A DNA stretch of 64,000 nt, taken from positions 1,373,501-1,437,500 of the forward strand of contig NZ_CP046266.1 of the NCBI RefSeq assembly GCF_009720625.1. The letters are read 5' to 3'. Below are positions 35,477 through 44,231 of the stretch, piece after piece. Numbering within the stretch: position 1 is the first letter of the stretch; each line of letters begins with the position of its first letter. The stretch is from Metabacillus sediminilitoris (GTDB lineage: Bacteria; Bacillota; Bacilli; Bacillales; Bacillaceae). The notes under the pieces were generated by a model, which had not been told where the DNA came from, made no database searches, and saw nothing but the letters and a program-made list of their open reading frames with translations. The position numbers were made by a program, and so were the translations under genes.

Positions 35477-36226
35477 TTATTGACTATCACCCATTCCTGA
35501 ATAGACACGACCATTTCCATTACCGAAAGATCCGAATGTTGAAACAGCTAAGCCTTCAGCACGTTGCTTTCCTTCAGCAGCCCATAAAAAACCGCGTCGC
35601 ATAATGAGAGAGACCTCTGGCATTTCAATAATATTTGCTTGGTGTCCTAATGCGTTGTAAAATACATGTCCTTGCCCCCAGCGTTTTGTCCATACGACAG
35701 GCATATCAACTGCATTATTTGCAGCATGTGGTCCATCAACTACTGGAAAGCGTGTCGTTGCTAACACTTCAACGGCAGGATCGATATGAAGATAATATTG
35801 CTCGCTGACAACTTTAAAATCATGGAAGCCTTCTAATATCGGACTTGATGAGTGCTTAATGTTAACGGTATACTCCACACCATCATTTCCAGGATGTGCA
35901 ACCCAATTTCCGCCAGTTATAAACTGCCAGTCAACATTGTTTCGAAATGAATCACACATTCCTCCGTGACATCCAGCTAATCCAACACCACTCATAATAG
36001 CTTCAGAGATATTAAGGACATATTTCTTTTCAATTTCGCCCATTGTCCAGTGGGGAACGATTAAATCAAGTGATTTCAGCTTCTCAGGGTCCTGATAAGC
36101 GTCAAGTGTATTAGAAACCTCCACACGAAAGTTTTCTTCTTCAAGAATTCTTTTGAAAATGTGTGCAACCTGTTCTGGTTCATGTCCATCCCAACCGCCC
36201 CAAACAATTAGTGCATTTCGTTTCAT
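35477..36226 (-). CDS. ThuA-like (glutamine-amidotransferase-fold) sugar utilisation protein
   Basis: 249-aa ThuA-domain protein with ALIVWGGWDGHEPEQVAHIF at the N terminus, AGCHGGMCDSF in the position of the class I glutamine-amidotransferase nucleophile elbow, and VVWTKRWGQGHVFYNALGH near the C terminus. ThuA and its Gfo/Idh partner ThuB act in disaccharide (trehalose) catabolism through 3-keto intermediates in rhizobia (family knowledge). Here it is flanked by two Gfo/Idh genes, 21 bp after the first. AAAGGAG precedes the ATG. Confidence 0.9.
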   Translation of the reverse strand: MKRNALIVWGGWDGHEPEQVAHIFKRILEEENFRVEVSNTLDAYQDPEKLKSLDLIVPHWTMGEIEKKYVLNISEAIMSGVGLAGCHGGMCDSFRNNVDWQFITGGNWVAHPGNDGVEYTVNIKHSSSPILEGFHDFKVVSEQYYLHIDPAVEVLATTRFPVVDGPHAANNAVDMPVVWTKRWGQGHVFYNALGHQANIIEMPEVSLIMRRGFLWAAEGKQRAEGLAVSTFGSFGNGNGRVYSGMGDSQ

Positions 36227-36247
36227 ATGTGGAACACTCCTTTTTAT

Positions 36248-37408
36248 TTAAACTTCAGACAGCTGGATCCATTGTCGTTTTTCAATCGATAAATCAACCG
36301 CTTCTAATACTTCCTGGCATTTCACACCATCATGGAAATTTGGAACGGGCTGTCGATCTTCACGAATAGCATTCATTAGCTCAACCATTTCATGAATAAA
36401 GGTATGCTCGTAACCAATTGTATGTCCAGGAGGCCACCATGCTTCAGAAAACGCATGTGCCGGGTCTGTAGCCAGGACGCGACGGAATCCTTGCACATCA
36501 TCTCTGTCACTAGATAAATAGACTTGCAATTCATTCATTCGTTCAAAGTCAAAAATAACACTGCCTTTGCTTCCGTTTATTTCAAATGAGTTTGTACAAC
36601 GATGACCTGTAGCGAATCGTGTAGCCTCAAAACTGCCTAATGCACCATTTGCAAATCGGGCTAAAAATAATGTGGCATCATCGACTGTGACTTCGCCTTT
36701 TTCAGCATTTTCACTGACGGATGCAGTTAATCCGGTCATGTTAGTTGGCAGGGGTCTTTCTTTAATAAATGTTTTATTCATGCCCATAACCTCATGGATA
36801 TCACCGATTAGATAATGAGCTAAATCAATGAGATGTGCTCCTAAATCTCCATGTGATCCTGATCCTGCAATATCCTTCTGAAGTCTCCAGGCAAGCGGGA
36901 AATTTGGATCGACAAGCCAGTCTTGTAAAAACCATGCTCGAAAATGATAGATTTCACCCAATTGTCCTTCATCAATAAGTTTTTTAGCTAACATGACAGC
37001 TGGGGCAAATCGATAATTAAATCCGACCATATGCTTCACCCCAGCTGCCTCTACAGCATCAAGCATTTCTTTTGAATCCTTTAATGTAAGCGCTAACGGT
37101 TTCTCGCAAAAAACATGTTTTCCTGTTTGTGCAGCAGCAATCGTTATTTCTTTATGTACATCACTCGGTGCATTTATATCGATTAAATCAATATCATCTC
37201 TCTGTATAAGTCTTTTCCAATCAGTCATATATTCGTCCCAGCCAAATTGTTTTGCCGCTTCAGCTACTGAGTTAGTATCCCGGCCGCAAATAACTTTCAT
37301 TTGAGGATGGATGCACGTTGGGAAAAAGAGTGGAAGGTCACGATAAGCATGGCTGTGTGCTTTCCCCATAAATTTATAGCCGATCATACCGATATTAATC
37401 GTTTCCAT
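36248..37408 (-). CDS. Gfo/Idh/MocA family dehydrogenase
   Basis: 386-aa oxidoreductase with GMIGYKFMGKAHSHAYRD at the nucleotide-binding fold, FCEKPLA (EKP motif, Lys about residue 98) and GSHGDLGAHLIDLAHYL in the catalytic domain. It resembles dehydrogenases annotated for inositol, glucoside 3-dehydrogenation and related ring oxidations. TGGAGGAACC precedes the ATG. First enzyme gene after the minus-strand lacI, 21 bp before the thuA-like gene. Confidence 0.9.
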   Translation of the reverse strand: METINIGMIGYKFMGKAHSHAYRDLPLFFPTCIHPQMKVICGRDTNSVAEAAKQFGWDEYMTDWKRLIQRDDIDLIDINAPSDVHKEITIAAAQTGKHVFCEKPLALTLKDSKEMLDAVEAAGVKHMVGFNYRFAPAVMLAKKLIDEGQLGEIYHFRAWFLQDWLVDPNFPLAWRLQKDIAGSGSHGDLGAHLIDLAHYLIGDIHEVMGMNKTFIKERPLPTNMTGLTASVSENAEKGEVTVDDATLFLARFANGALGSFEATRFATGHRCTNSFEINGSKGSVIFDFERMNELQVYLSSDRDDVQGFRRVLATDPAHAFSEAWWPPGHTIGYEHTFIHEMVELMNAIREDRQPVPNFHDGVKCQEVLEAVDLSIEKRQWIQLSEV

Positions 37409-37574
37409 TTGGTTCCTCCATAACTTTTCAAATGTAATGTAGTTGTTAGATAGAATAAGATTTTAATTTATTTACTATAAAACTCCAGGTCTATCACATC
37501 GGAACTGCTGAGCAGTCCCAGTGAATATATGTTTGTTGCCTCAAAGACTAAAAAGCTGCCCTGTTAATCATATG
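37409..37574. other. Intergenic region between minus-strand lacI and gfo
   Basis: AT-rich 166 bp. No clear operator was identified. It could hold a promoter for the three enzyme genes, or the four genes may be one transcript. Confidence 0.3.
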
Positions 37575-38633
37575 TTAAAGTTTTGAAGATTCCCGTTCAA
37601 TAAACGTAACAGGCAATCTTTCATTCTTTTCAGCTAGTATGTCATGTGAAATAAAGTGAAGAACTTTTTGTGCAGCCAATTGCCCCATTTCAAAAAGTGG
37701 TACTTTTACTGTACTAAGTGAGGGAGAGGTCATTTTAGATAGTTCGGAATCATCGTACCCAATAAGGGCGTAATCATGACCCGCTTGAAACCCTTTTTCG
37801 CTCAACCCCTGCATTAGACCGATTGCCATGCGGTCATTTGCTGCAAATACAGCTCTTGCCTTAGGAAGCAAAGGAGCAATCTGTGCTGCCGCCTGATATC
37901 CACTTTTTCGGCTGTAATTTCCTTGAAAGATAAGCTCTGAAGAATTTGGTTCAAGCCCATTGAATAGCAGTGCTTCCCTATATCCCTTTAGCCGTTCTGT
38001 ACTATTTGAATATTCCAGAGGGCCGTTTAAAAAAATAATTCGCTCATGTCCTTTCGATACTAGTGAGGAGACAGCTTGAAAACTACCTTGATCGTGTTCT
38101 GCATCAATTGAATGAAAAGGATAGCCTGAAAACGTTTGGTTAACTAGATAGTATGGGAGGTTCAATTGATGGAGTTTTTCAAGTGCCTCGATTTCACCCT
38201 TGGCATTCTTCGAACCGAGGATGATGCATCCATCTACTTTATGGGAAAGAAAATGCTTAACATAATCCTTCTGTTCATCTTGTGATTGGTATAATAAGAG
38301 TAAGCCGTAACCTGATTCTCCTAGCATGGCACCAATTCCGCTTAAAAGCTCTGAAAAATAATGAGTTGAAATCAAGTGAATCTTTGGCAGGTATGGAACG
38401 ATAACACCAATATTATTGCTTTTCCCCCGTGCAAAACTCTGAGCGATCGCATGAGGGTGATAGTTAAGCTCTTTGGCCGCTTGTAATACTTTGTGTTTTG
38501 TTTCTTCACGTATCGGACCGATATTATTAAAAACTCTTGAAACAGTTGCTTCAGATACGCCAGCTAATTTTGCAACATCTTTTCTGTTAGCTAAAATATT
38601 CACCTCCAAACAAAAGAATGTACACGCGTTCAT
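37575..38633 (-). CDS. LacI family regulator of the minus-strand sugar operon (start uncertain)
   Basis: LacI/GalR repressor with an N-terminal helix-turn-helix (RKDVAKLAGVSEATVSRVFN) and a periplasmic-binding-type sugar domain (IGVIVPYL... to the C terminus). Start choice is a problem. ATG 38633 has only a weak ribosome binding site. A perfect GGAGGTGA lies inside the frame at about 38600-38607 and points to ATT (38597) or its neighbours, where LacI proteins normally begin (LANRKDVAKL). Either a rare ATT initiation codon is used or an ATG was lost by mutation. The ligand is probably the sugar handled by the downstream genes. Confidence 0.85.
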   Translation of the reverse strand: MNACTFFCLEVNILANRKDVAKLAGVSEATVSRVFNNIGPIREETKHKVLQAAKELNYHPHAIAQSFARGKSNNIGVIVPYLPKIHLISTHYFSELLSGIGAMLGESGYGLLLLYQSQDEQKDYVKHFLSHKVDGCIILGSKNAKGEIEALEKLHQLNLPYYLVNQTFSGYPFHSIDAEHDQGSFQAVSSLVSKGHERIIFLNGPLEYSNSTERLKGYREALLFNGLEPNSSELIFQGNYSRKSGYQAAAQIAPLLPKARAVFAANDRMAIGLMQGLSEKGFQAGHDYALIGYDDSELSKMTSPSLSTVKVPLFEMGQLAAQKVLHFISHDILAEKNERLPVTFIERESSKL

Positions 38634-38712
38634 TTTCTCTTGTTTTCTATTTATTGTCAATTACATAAATGAAAAATTTTTTTTAGGATGAAATGTTAGG
38701 AAGGATTGCATC

Positions 38713-38781
38713 ATGAATAATGACAAAAAAAAGCAAGATTTATGGTTTACGATGGTGATGATAAGGGTAATAAGTAATTGA
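38713..38781 (+). CDS. Possible 22-aa peptide
   Basis: ATG 38713 after GGAAGGATT, stop at 38781. Encodes a short basic then hydrophobic peptide (NNDKKKQDLWFTMVM). A terminator-like hairpin follows 36 bp later, so the unit could be a small transcript. No family recognised. Confidence 0.25.
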   Translation: MNNDKKKQDLWFTMVMIRVISN

Positions 38782-38816
38782 CAGTATCCCCCTGATACTT
38801 TCATCGTGAAAAACTT

Positions 38817-38852
38817 GAGAAGCCTCCAATTTAATGGAGGTTTTCTTTTTTA
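38817..38852 (+). terminator. Terminator-like hairpin
   Basis: GAAGCCTCCA / TGGAGGTTTTC stem with a short AT loop, followed by TTTTTT. It lies before the second LacI gene and would insulate it from upstream transcription. Confidence 0.7.
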
Positions 38853-38908
38853 TGGTAAAATTATTTAAATAGTATTGCAATTCCGAATCCATGCCTTTAT
38901 ACTAAAAA

Positions 38909-38924
38909 ATGTAACCGATTACAT
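38909..38924. promoter_or_regulatory. LacI-family operator (or cre) before the plus-strand regulator gene
   Basis: ATGTAACCGATTACAT, a near-perfect palindrome with central CG, 33 bp before the ATG of the LacI gene. It is nearly identical to the operator at 39988-40003. It also satisfies the cre consensus, so CcpA cannot be excluded. Confidence 0.7.
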
Positions 38925-38956
38925 TTCGATTGTCATCAAGAGGGAGACTTGTACAT

Positions 38957-39964
38957 ATGGTAAAAATGAGTGATGTGGCGAAATTAGCGAATGTATCAAC
39001 AGCTACAGTTTCAAGGGTGCTTCGTAATCCAGAGACTGTAAAAGAAAATACACGAAAAAAAGTGCTTAATGTAATCGAGCAGCTAAATTATCAGCCAAAT
39101 ATTTTGGCACGCCATTTTCGTAGAAATGAAACAAATACGATACTTGTCATGGTACCAAATATATTAAACACGGTTTTTACGGGTATCATTGAAGGGATTG
39201 AATCAGAGGCCGCAAGGAATGGTTATCGAGTTCTGCTTGGAAATACGAATAAAAGTGTAGAGAATGAATACGGGTTAATCGATCTTTTAAAACAAAAGCA
39301 GACAGATGGTATGATTTTGTTTTCTGCTCGAATGGATCCAAAGACACTAGTTAATTTAAGCGAGGAATACCCCATTGTCCTTACAACTGCCTATATAGAT
39401 GGCCTGAAAGTTCCGACAGTTTCAATAGATAATATCAGCAGCAGTCGTAATGCGGTCGCACATTTAATTAAACTTGGACATACACGAATTGCACATATAT
39501 CTGGACCACTTGAATTTAATGGTTCACGAGATCGATATAAAGGTTATCAACAAGCATTGCTGCAAAATGATTTAGAGATTGATAGCATGCTAGTTCAAGA
39601 GGGAGATTTCACACTAGAATCTGGTTATAATCTAATGTTAAAGTTCATTGCCATGGAACATCCTCCAACGGCTGTTTTTACTGGCAATGATGAAATGGCA
39701 ATGGGGGTAATTAAAGCAGCTAAAGACCATGGCCTCAAGGTGCCTGAGGATTTAGCAGTTGTTGGTTTTGATAATATAAGCTTTTCGGCTATTTTTGAGC
39801 CTGCTTTGACAACAATTGCTCAACCATTGTTTAAAATGGGGCAAGTTTCGATGCAATTGTTGCTACAACAAATCCAAGGTGTGCAAGTATCTAAAATTCA
39901 GCATATTTTGGAAAGTGAGCTCATTATTCGCGATTCCTGCGGAGGTAAAGGAAAGAAAAAGTAG
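38957..39964 (+). CDS. LacI family regulator of the plus-strand ABC/epimerase cluster
   Basis: 335-aa repressor with helix-turn-helix MSDVAKLANVSTATVSRVLR and the usual sugar-sensing domain ending near VGFDNISFSAIFEPALTTI. ATG 38957 follows AGGGAGA. The palindromes at 38909-38924 and 39988-40003 flank the gene, which suggests it represses both itself and the downstream sugar operon. Confidence 0.93.
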   Translation: MVKMSDVAKLANVSTATVSRVLRNPETVKENTRKKVLNVIEQLNYQPNILARHFRRNETNTILVMVPNILNTVFTGIIEGIESEAARNGYRVLLGNTNKSVENEYGLIDLLKQKQTDGMILFSARMDPKTLVNLSEEYPIVLTTAYIDGLKVPTVSIDNISSSRNAVAHLIKLGHTRIAHISGPLEFNGSRDRYKGYQQALLQNDLEIDSMLVQEGDFTLESGYNLMLKFIAMEHPPTAVFTGNDEMAMGVIKAAKDHGLKVPEDLAVVGFDNISFSAIFEPALTTIAQPLFKMGQVSMQLLLQQIQGVQVSKIQHILESELIIRDSCGGKGKKK

Positions 39965-39987
39965 TAAGGAATGTTGGTTATAAGGAA

Positions 39988-40003
39988 ATGTAATCGATTA
40001 CAT
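39988..40003. promoter_or_regulatory. LacI-family operator (or cre) before the sugar operon
   Basis: ATGTAATCGATTACAT, a perfect 16-bp palindrome located between the LacI gene and the isomerase gene. It fits the cre consensus exactly as well. Matching copies on both sides of this lacI gene favour the local regulator. Confidence 0.75.
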
Positions 40004-40104
40004 TTTATGAAAGGAGGTGATCCTGTTTCATCAGCAAAGAACTGATCATTTATTTTGTAATGGTTACATAAAAAGATCTTTTTATTATGAGAGGAGTAAG
40101 GAAT

Positions 40105-40869
40105 GTGAAAGATATTCAAATTGGGCTGCAATTATTTTCATTGAGAGAAGAAACAGTGAAAGATTTCACAGGCACGTTAGAAAAGGTAGCGAATCTTGGA
40201 TACAAAGGTGTTGAATTTGCGGGATATGGTGGATTGTCAGCAAAAGAACTGAAATCCGTCCTAGAACATCTTGGATTAAAAGCTGCTTCTAGTCATGTAG
40301 CCTTACCATTATTAGAAAATGAATTAGACCAAGTGATCGAATTTCAACAAGTGATTGGAAATCGACATGTAGCATGTCCTTTTCTGCCTCCTGAAAGAAG
40401 AACAAAAGAATCTTACTATGAACTTATTAACATATTAAATGATGCTGGTCGAAAATGCTATGAAGCAGGAATCACACTTTCTTACCATAATCATGATTTT
40501 GAATTAATCGAGCTTGAAAATGAAATAAAACCGTTAGAACTGCTTTTGGAAAAAACGAATCCTGATTGGGTGAAAGCTGAGTTTGATGTATATTGGCTGA
40601 CAAAAGCAGGGGAAGATCCTGTTGAATGGTTAAAACGTTTTGAAGGCCGGACACCACTCCTGCATTTAAAGGATATGACGACAGATGATGAAAAGTTTTT
40701 TGCTGAATTAGGGACAGGTGGAGTAAATCTAGAAGAGATCATCCAACATGGGGAAAAGGCAAATGTGGAGTGGTTTATTGTTGAACAAGATCAATCACGA
40801 CGTAAACCTCTTGAAAGTATAGAAATAAGTATCAATTATTTAAAAAATAAGTTCGTACAACCAGTTTAA
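40105..40869 (+). CDS. Sugar phosphate isomerase/epimerase family (TIM barrel)
   Basis: 254-aa AP-endonuclease-2-type TIM barrel (IolE/IolH/xylose isomerase-like). It has QLFSLREE near the N terminus and the metal-binding motifs LSYHNHDFE, KAEFDVYW and LLHLKDM, ending with WFIVEQDQ. GTG 40105 after GAGGAGTAAGG is preferred over ATG 40087. First enzyme gene downstream of the operator at 39988. It probably isomerises or dehydrates a keto-sugar formed by the Gfo/Idh enzymes. Confidence 0.88.
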   Translation: MKDIQIGLQLFSLREETVKDFTGTLEKVANLGYKGVEFAGYGGLSAKELKSVLEHLGLKAASSHVALPLLENELDQVIEFQQVIGNRHVACPFLPPERRTKESYYELINILNDAGRKCYEAGITLSYHNHDFELIELENEIKPLELLLEKTNPDWVKAEFDVYWLTKAGEDPVEWLKRFEGRTPLLHLKDMTTDDEKFFAELGTGGVNLEEIIQHGEKANVEWFIVEQDQSRRKPLESIEISINYLKNKFVQPV

Positions 40870-40963
40870 ATAAACATGTTACTTCTTAGGGGGAAACATA
40901 ATCAAATACAAGACATGTATGTGCCTGAGAATATTTCACCAACTATTTTGCTGATAGTTCCTA

Positions 40964-40989
40964 GGTAATTGGAAAACCTTCCGATTACC
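40964..40989 (+). terminator. Small hairpin before the sugar-binding protein gene
   Basis: GGTAATTGGAA / TTCCGATTACC with a 4-nt loop and no T-run. Could be a processing or attenuation site. Confidence 0.35.
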
Positions 40990-41025
40990 ATGCATTAATA
41001 TATTAATCATATAGGGGGATGAAGG

Positions 41026-42327
41026 ATGAAAAAGTTAATTTCCATATTAACCATTTTTTCAGTCTTGTTATTAACTGCATGCGGGCTGAATGGTGGAGGC
41101 TCAACAAGTGAAACATCTACAGAAGCAAATGCTGACAAGTCTAACGGTGAGAAGAAGGTATTGGAGTTCTGGCATATTGATCCAGGCGAGAAAGAGAAAG
41201 TTTATCAAGAAGCTGTTGATCGATTTGAAGAGAAACATCCAGATGTTGAGGTAAAGGTTCTTCAAATTCCGAATGATGCTTATAAACAAAAGCTTTCTGT
41301 TGCCATGTCAGGTAACGATGCCCCTGATGTATTTCATAGTTGGGGTGGAGGTTGGCTTCATAATTTTGTTCAGCAAGATAAAGTATTAGATCTTACAGAA
41401 GCAACAGATAATGACCACTTCAATGAGTTGGCACTTGCAAATGCAACGTTTGACGAAAAAGTGTATGGTATGCCGTTAAGCTTATCGATTGATGTTGTCT
41501 TTTATAATAAAGAAATTTTTGAAAAGTATGGGTTAAAAGCACCGAAGACATATGAAGAATGGCTGATAATCATTGATACATTAAACAAGAACGATATTAT
41601 TCCAATCGCATTGGCAAATCAAACAAAATGGCCTGGCGCTTATTTGTTTATGAATTTTGCAAGTCGTATTGCTGGTCCGGAATTATTTGAAAGTGCTTTC
41701 AATAGAGGAGGAAGAGGGTTTGATGATCCGGCATATGTCCAAGCAGGTGAATATCTTCAAGAGATGGTTGAAAGAGAGGCATTCAATCCAGGGTTTAATG
41801 GAGTTCCATACGATGAAGGACAAGGACGCCAATTAATGTATTCAGGTCAAGCAGCAATGATGGATATGACGATATCATTCCTAAACAATGTCAGACAGGA
41901 GGCACCTGAATTCGAAGAAAAACTAGATTTCTTCTTGTTCCCAACAGTTGAAGGTGGAAAAGGAGATCAAACGCATGTGGGAGCAGCAACAGGTCCGGTT
42001 TGGTCAGTAGCAAAAAATAGTGAAAATCCTGATTTAGCGACTGAATTGGTCAAAGAACTTACTAGTGCAGAAACTGCGCAAAACTACACAGACCGTACAG
42101 GGTCTTTAACGGCTGTCAAAGACATAGTACCGGCAGATGAATTCACAAAACGTTTTTATGAAGTTGTTGAAAATGCGACACATTTACAAATGCCGTATGA
42201 CCAGACATTACCACCTGAACTGGGAGAATTGCACAAAGATACAACGCAAGCAATCTACGGATTAGATATGACGCCTGAAGAAGCGGCACAGAAGATGGAA
42301 GCAGAAGCAAAAGAGGTATTAAAGTAA
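41026..42327 (+). CDS. ABC sugar transporter, extracellular binding lipoprotein
   Basis: 433-aa family 1 solute-binding protein. Signal peptide with lipobox LLTACG (Cys about residue 20), a Ser/Thr-rich linker, then a binding domain starting VLEFWHIDPGEKEKV and including the MsmE-type GMPLSLSIDVVFYNKEIFEKYG. AGGGGGATGAAGG precedes the ATG. Followed by two permeases. The ATPase is not encoded in the window and would be a shared MsmX-type protein. Substrate probably an oligosaccharide or glycoside. Confidence 0.93.
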   Translation: MKKLISILTIFSVLLLTACGLNGGGSTSETSTEANADKSNGEKKVLEFWHIDPGEKEKVYQEAVDRFEEKHPDVEVKVLQIPNDAYKQKLSVAMSGNDAPDVFHSWGGGWLHNFVQQDKVLDLTEATDNDHFNELALANATFDEKVYGMPLSLSIDVVFYNKEIFEKYGLKAPKTYEEWLIIIDTLNKNDIIPIALANQTKWPGAYLFMNFASRIAGPELFESAFNRGGRGFDDPAYVQAGEYLQEMVEREAFNPGFNGVPYDEGQGRQLMYSGQAAMMDMTISFLNNVRQEAPEFEEKLDFFLFPTVEGGKGDQTHVGAATGPVWSVAKNSENPDLATELVKELTSAETAQNYTDRTGSLTAVKDIVPADEFTKRFYEVVENATHLQMPYDQTLPPELGELHKDTTQAIYGLDMTPEEAAQKMEAEAKEVLK

Positions 42328-42331
42328 ATCA

Positions 42332-42357
42332 GCAAAGGGGGGATATCCCTCTTTTGC
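42332..42357 (+). terminator. Intercistronic hairpin after the binding-protein gene
   Basis: GCAAAGGGGGGATATCCCTC-type stem closing with TTTTGC. Such hairpins commonly let binding-protein mRNA accumulate above permease mRNA. Confidence 0.5.
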
Positions 42358-42387
42358 CTGACTTAACTTGAAGAGGAGGGGAATGGT

Positions 42388-43332
42388 GTGGAAACGCATG
42401 TGGAAGTAACAGACACAAGAACAATCGTGAAGTCAACGACAAAAACGAAAAGTAAAAAGTTGAAAAGTGCGATAACCATTGGCTTGTTTGTTGCACCTGC
42501 CTTGATTGTCTATACGCTTTATGTTTTGTATCCGATCTTTACAACGTTCATCTATAGTTTTTATGATTGGGACGGTATGGGTGTAGGGACATATGTTGGG
42601 CTGCAAAACTATCTTGATCTTTTAAAGGATGCTATTTTTTGGAAGTCACTTACAAATAATACATGGGTTGTGTTTACATCGGTTTTTGCTCAAATTCCTT
42701 TAGGATTAATCATGGCGCTTATGTTGTTTGCTCCAATCAAAGGAATCAAGTTTTTTAGCAGTATTTATTTCTTTCCATTTCTCATGTCAACAGTTGCTGT
42801 CGGATTGTTATGGGTATTAATGTTTGATCCGATCAACGGAATGATCAACCAGCTTGTCAATGTATTTGGATTTGAAAATATTGCGTGGTTAAGTGAACCT
42901 AATACGGCCCTGTTTGCTGTGCTTCTAGTCATCGTTTGGCAATTTGCACCTTTCTATATGATTCTTTTTAAGGCAGCAATCGTCGGTATTCCAGAGGAAT
43001 TATATGAAGCCGCAGAAATAGATGGGGCGAGTTCAATAACAAAGTTTTTTCACATTACCTTTCCTTTATTAATGCCAACGATTGTAAGCTCTTCGATTTT
43101 AGCAATTGTTGGATCTTTAAAAGCATTTGATATTTTCTATATTATGACAGGCGGGGGACCTAACCATGGGACAGAGTTATTAGGCACATACATGTTTAAA
43201 CAGGCCTTTATTAACTTTAACATGGGATATGCAAGTGCAATTGCCTTTGTTATGTTCTTTTTAGCCCTTCTTGTCACGATCTTGATTCAAACGATGGATT
43301 ATTATCGTAAAAAGAGAGGTGCGTATGTATGA
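42388..43332 (+). CDS. ABC sugar transporter permease (MsmF/MalF type)
   Basis: 314-aa permease with six helices and the ATPase-docking EAA loop (ELYEAAEIDGASSITKFFHITFPLL). GTG start at 42388 after GAGGAGGGG. It overlaps the next permease by 4 bp. The N-terminal 30 residues are a Lys/Thr-rich cytoplasmic extension. Confidence 0.93.
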   Translation: METHVEVTDTRTIVKSTTKTKSKKLKSAITIGLFVAPALIVYTLYVLYPIFTTFIYSFYDWDGMGVGTYVGLQNYLDLLKDAIFWKSLTNNTWVVFTSVFAQIPLGLIMALMLFAPIKGIKFFSSIYFFPFLMSTVAVGLLWVLMFDPINGMINQLVNVFGFENIAWLSEPNTALFAVLLVIVWQFAPFYMILFKAAIVGIPEELYEAAEIDGASSITKFFHITFPLLMPTIVSSSILAIVGSLKAFDIFYIMTGGGPNHGTELLGTYMFKQAFINFNMGYASAIAFVMFFLALLVTILIQTMDYYRKKRGAYV

Positions 43333-44150
43333 CAATCAGATTTAAAAAAATACCTCTTTACGTATTGGCTGTTTTGTTACTGATTTTTACAGGTTTTCCA
43401 TTCTTATATATGATCTCAACTGCCTTAAAGTCTCGAAGTGAGTTTTTTGAGAAACCATTTGCCATGTTTTCTTCCTTTAATTTGGAAAACTTCCAGTCCG
43501 TTTTTGAGATGGGACTGACTCGTTATTTTCTTAATAGTGCATTGGTTTCGATTGTAGCTGTTTTTGCGGTAATGATCATTGCTTCATTAGCAAGCTATCC
43601 ATTAAGTAGAATGAAATTTAAAATGAACAAGGTCCTGTTTTTGTTATTTATTTCAGGAATGATGCTTCCAATTCACGCAACACTCATTCCCATTTTCAAG
43701 CTATCGCAAAGTATGGGGATTTTCGATACCCTTTGGGCATTATTAGGTCCATACATCGCATTTAGTCTGCCAATTTCCATTTTTATTTTAACGCAATTTA
43801 TGCAAGAAATACCGAAATCGCTTGAGGAAGCAGCTAAAATTGATGGCTGTAACCATTTTGGGATTTTCTGGAGAGTTATCCTTCCGATGTTAACCCCAGC
43901 CTTGATGACAGTGCTAATTTATAATTTCATCCATTTGTGGAATGAATTTATCTTTGCTCTAGTCCTCATATCTAGTCCAGAAAGTATGACATTGCCACTA
44001 GGGTTACAAGATTTTAAAGGGGAATTTTCCGTAAATATACCGGGATTGATGGCAGCGTTAACTGTAGCAAGTTTACCAATCCTTGTTGTTTATCTTTTCT
44101 CACAGGAGAAGGTTGTTAAAGGTTTAGCAGGCGGTGCAGTAAAAGAATAA
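43329..44150 (+). CDS. ABC sugar transporter permease (MsmG/MalG type)
   Basis: 273-aa permease with six helices and the EAA loop SLEEAAKIDGCNHFGIFWRVILPML. Start overlaps the stop of the preceding permease (ATGA). Completes the importer together with the binding protein at 41026. Confidence 0.93.
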   Translation: MTIRFKKIPLYVLAVLLLIFTGFPFLYMISTALKSRSEFFEKPFAMFSSFNLENFQSVFEMGLTRYFLNSALVSIVAVFAVMIIASLASYPLSRMKFKMNKVLFLLFISGMMLPIHATLIPIFKLSQSMGIFDTLWALLGPYIAFSLPISIFILTQFMQEIPKSLEEAAKIDGCNHFGIFWRVILPMLTPALMTVLIYNFIHLWNEFIFALVLISSPESMTLPLGLQDFKGEFSVNIPGLMAALTVASLPILVVYLFSQEKVVKGLAGGAVKE

Positions 44151-44231
44151 TAACAGTTTGTCTTATAAGGTTCAGCTGGCAATAGACGTTTAAATGATAG
44201 AACGAATGACGATAATGGAGGTTTCATTGAT

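Noticed and set aside
40017..40214. 65-aa gene after the perfect Shine-Dalgarno sequence
   Set aside because: The GTG start is inside the Shine-Dalgarno sequence itself and the frame overlaps the well-supported isomerase gene.
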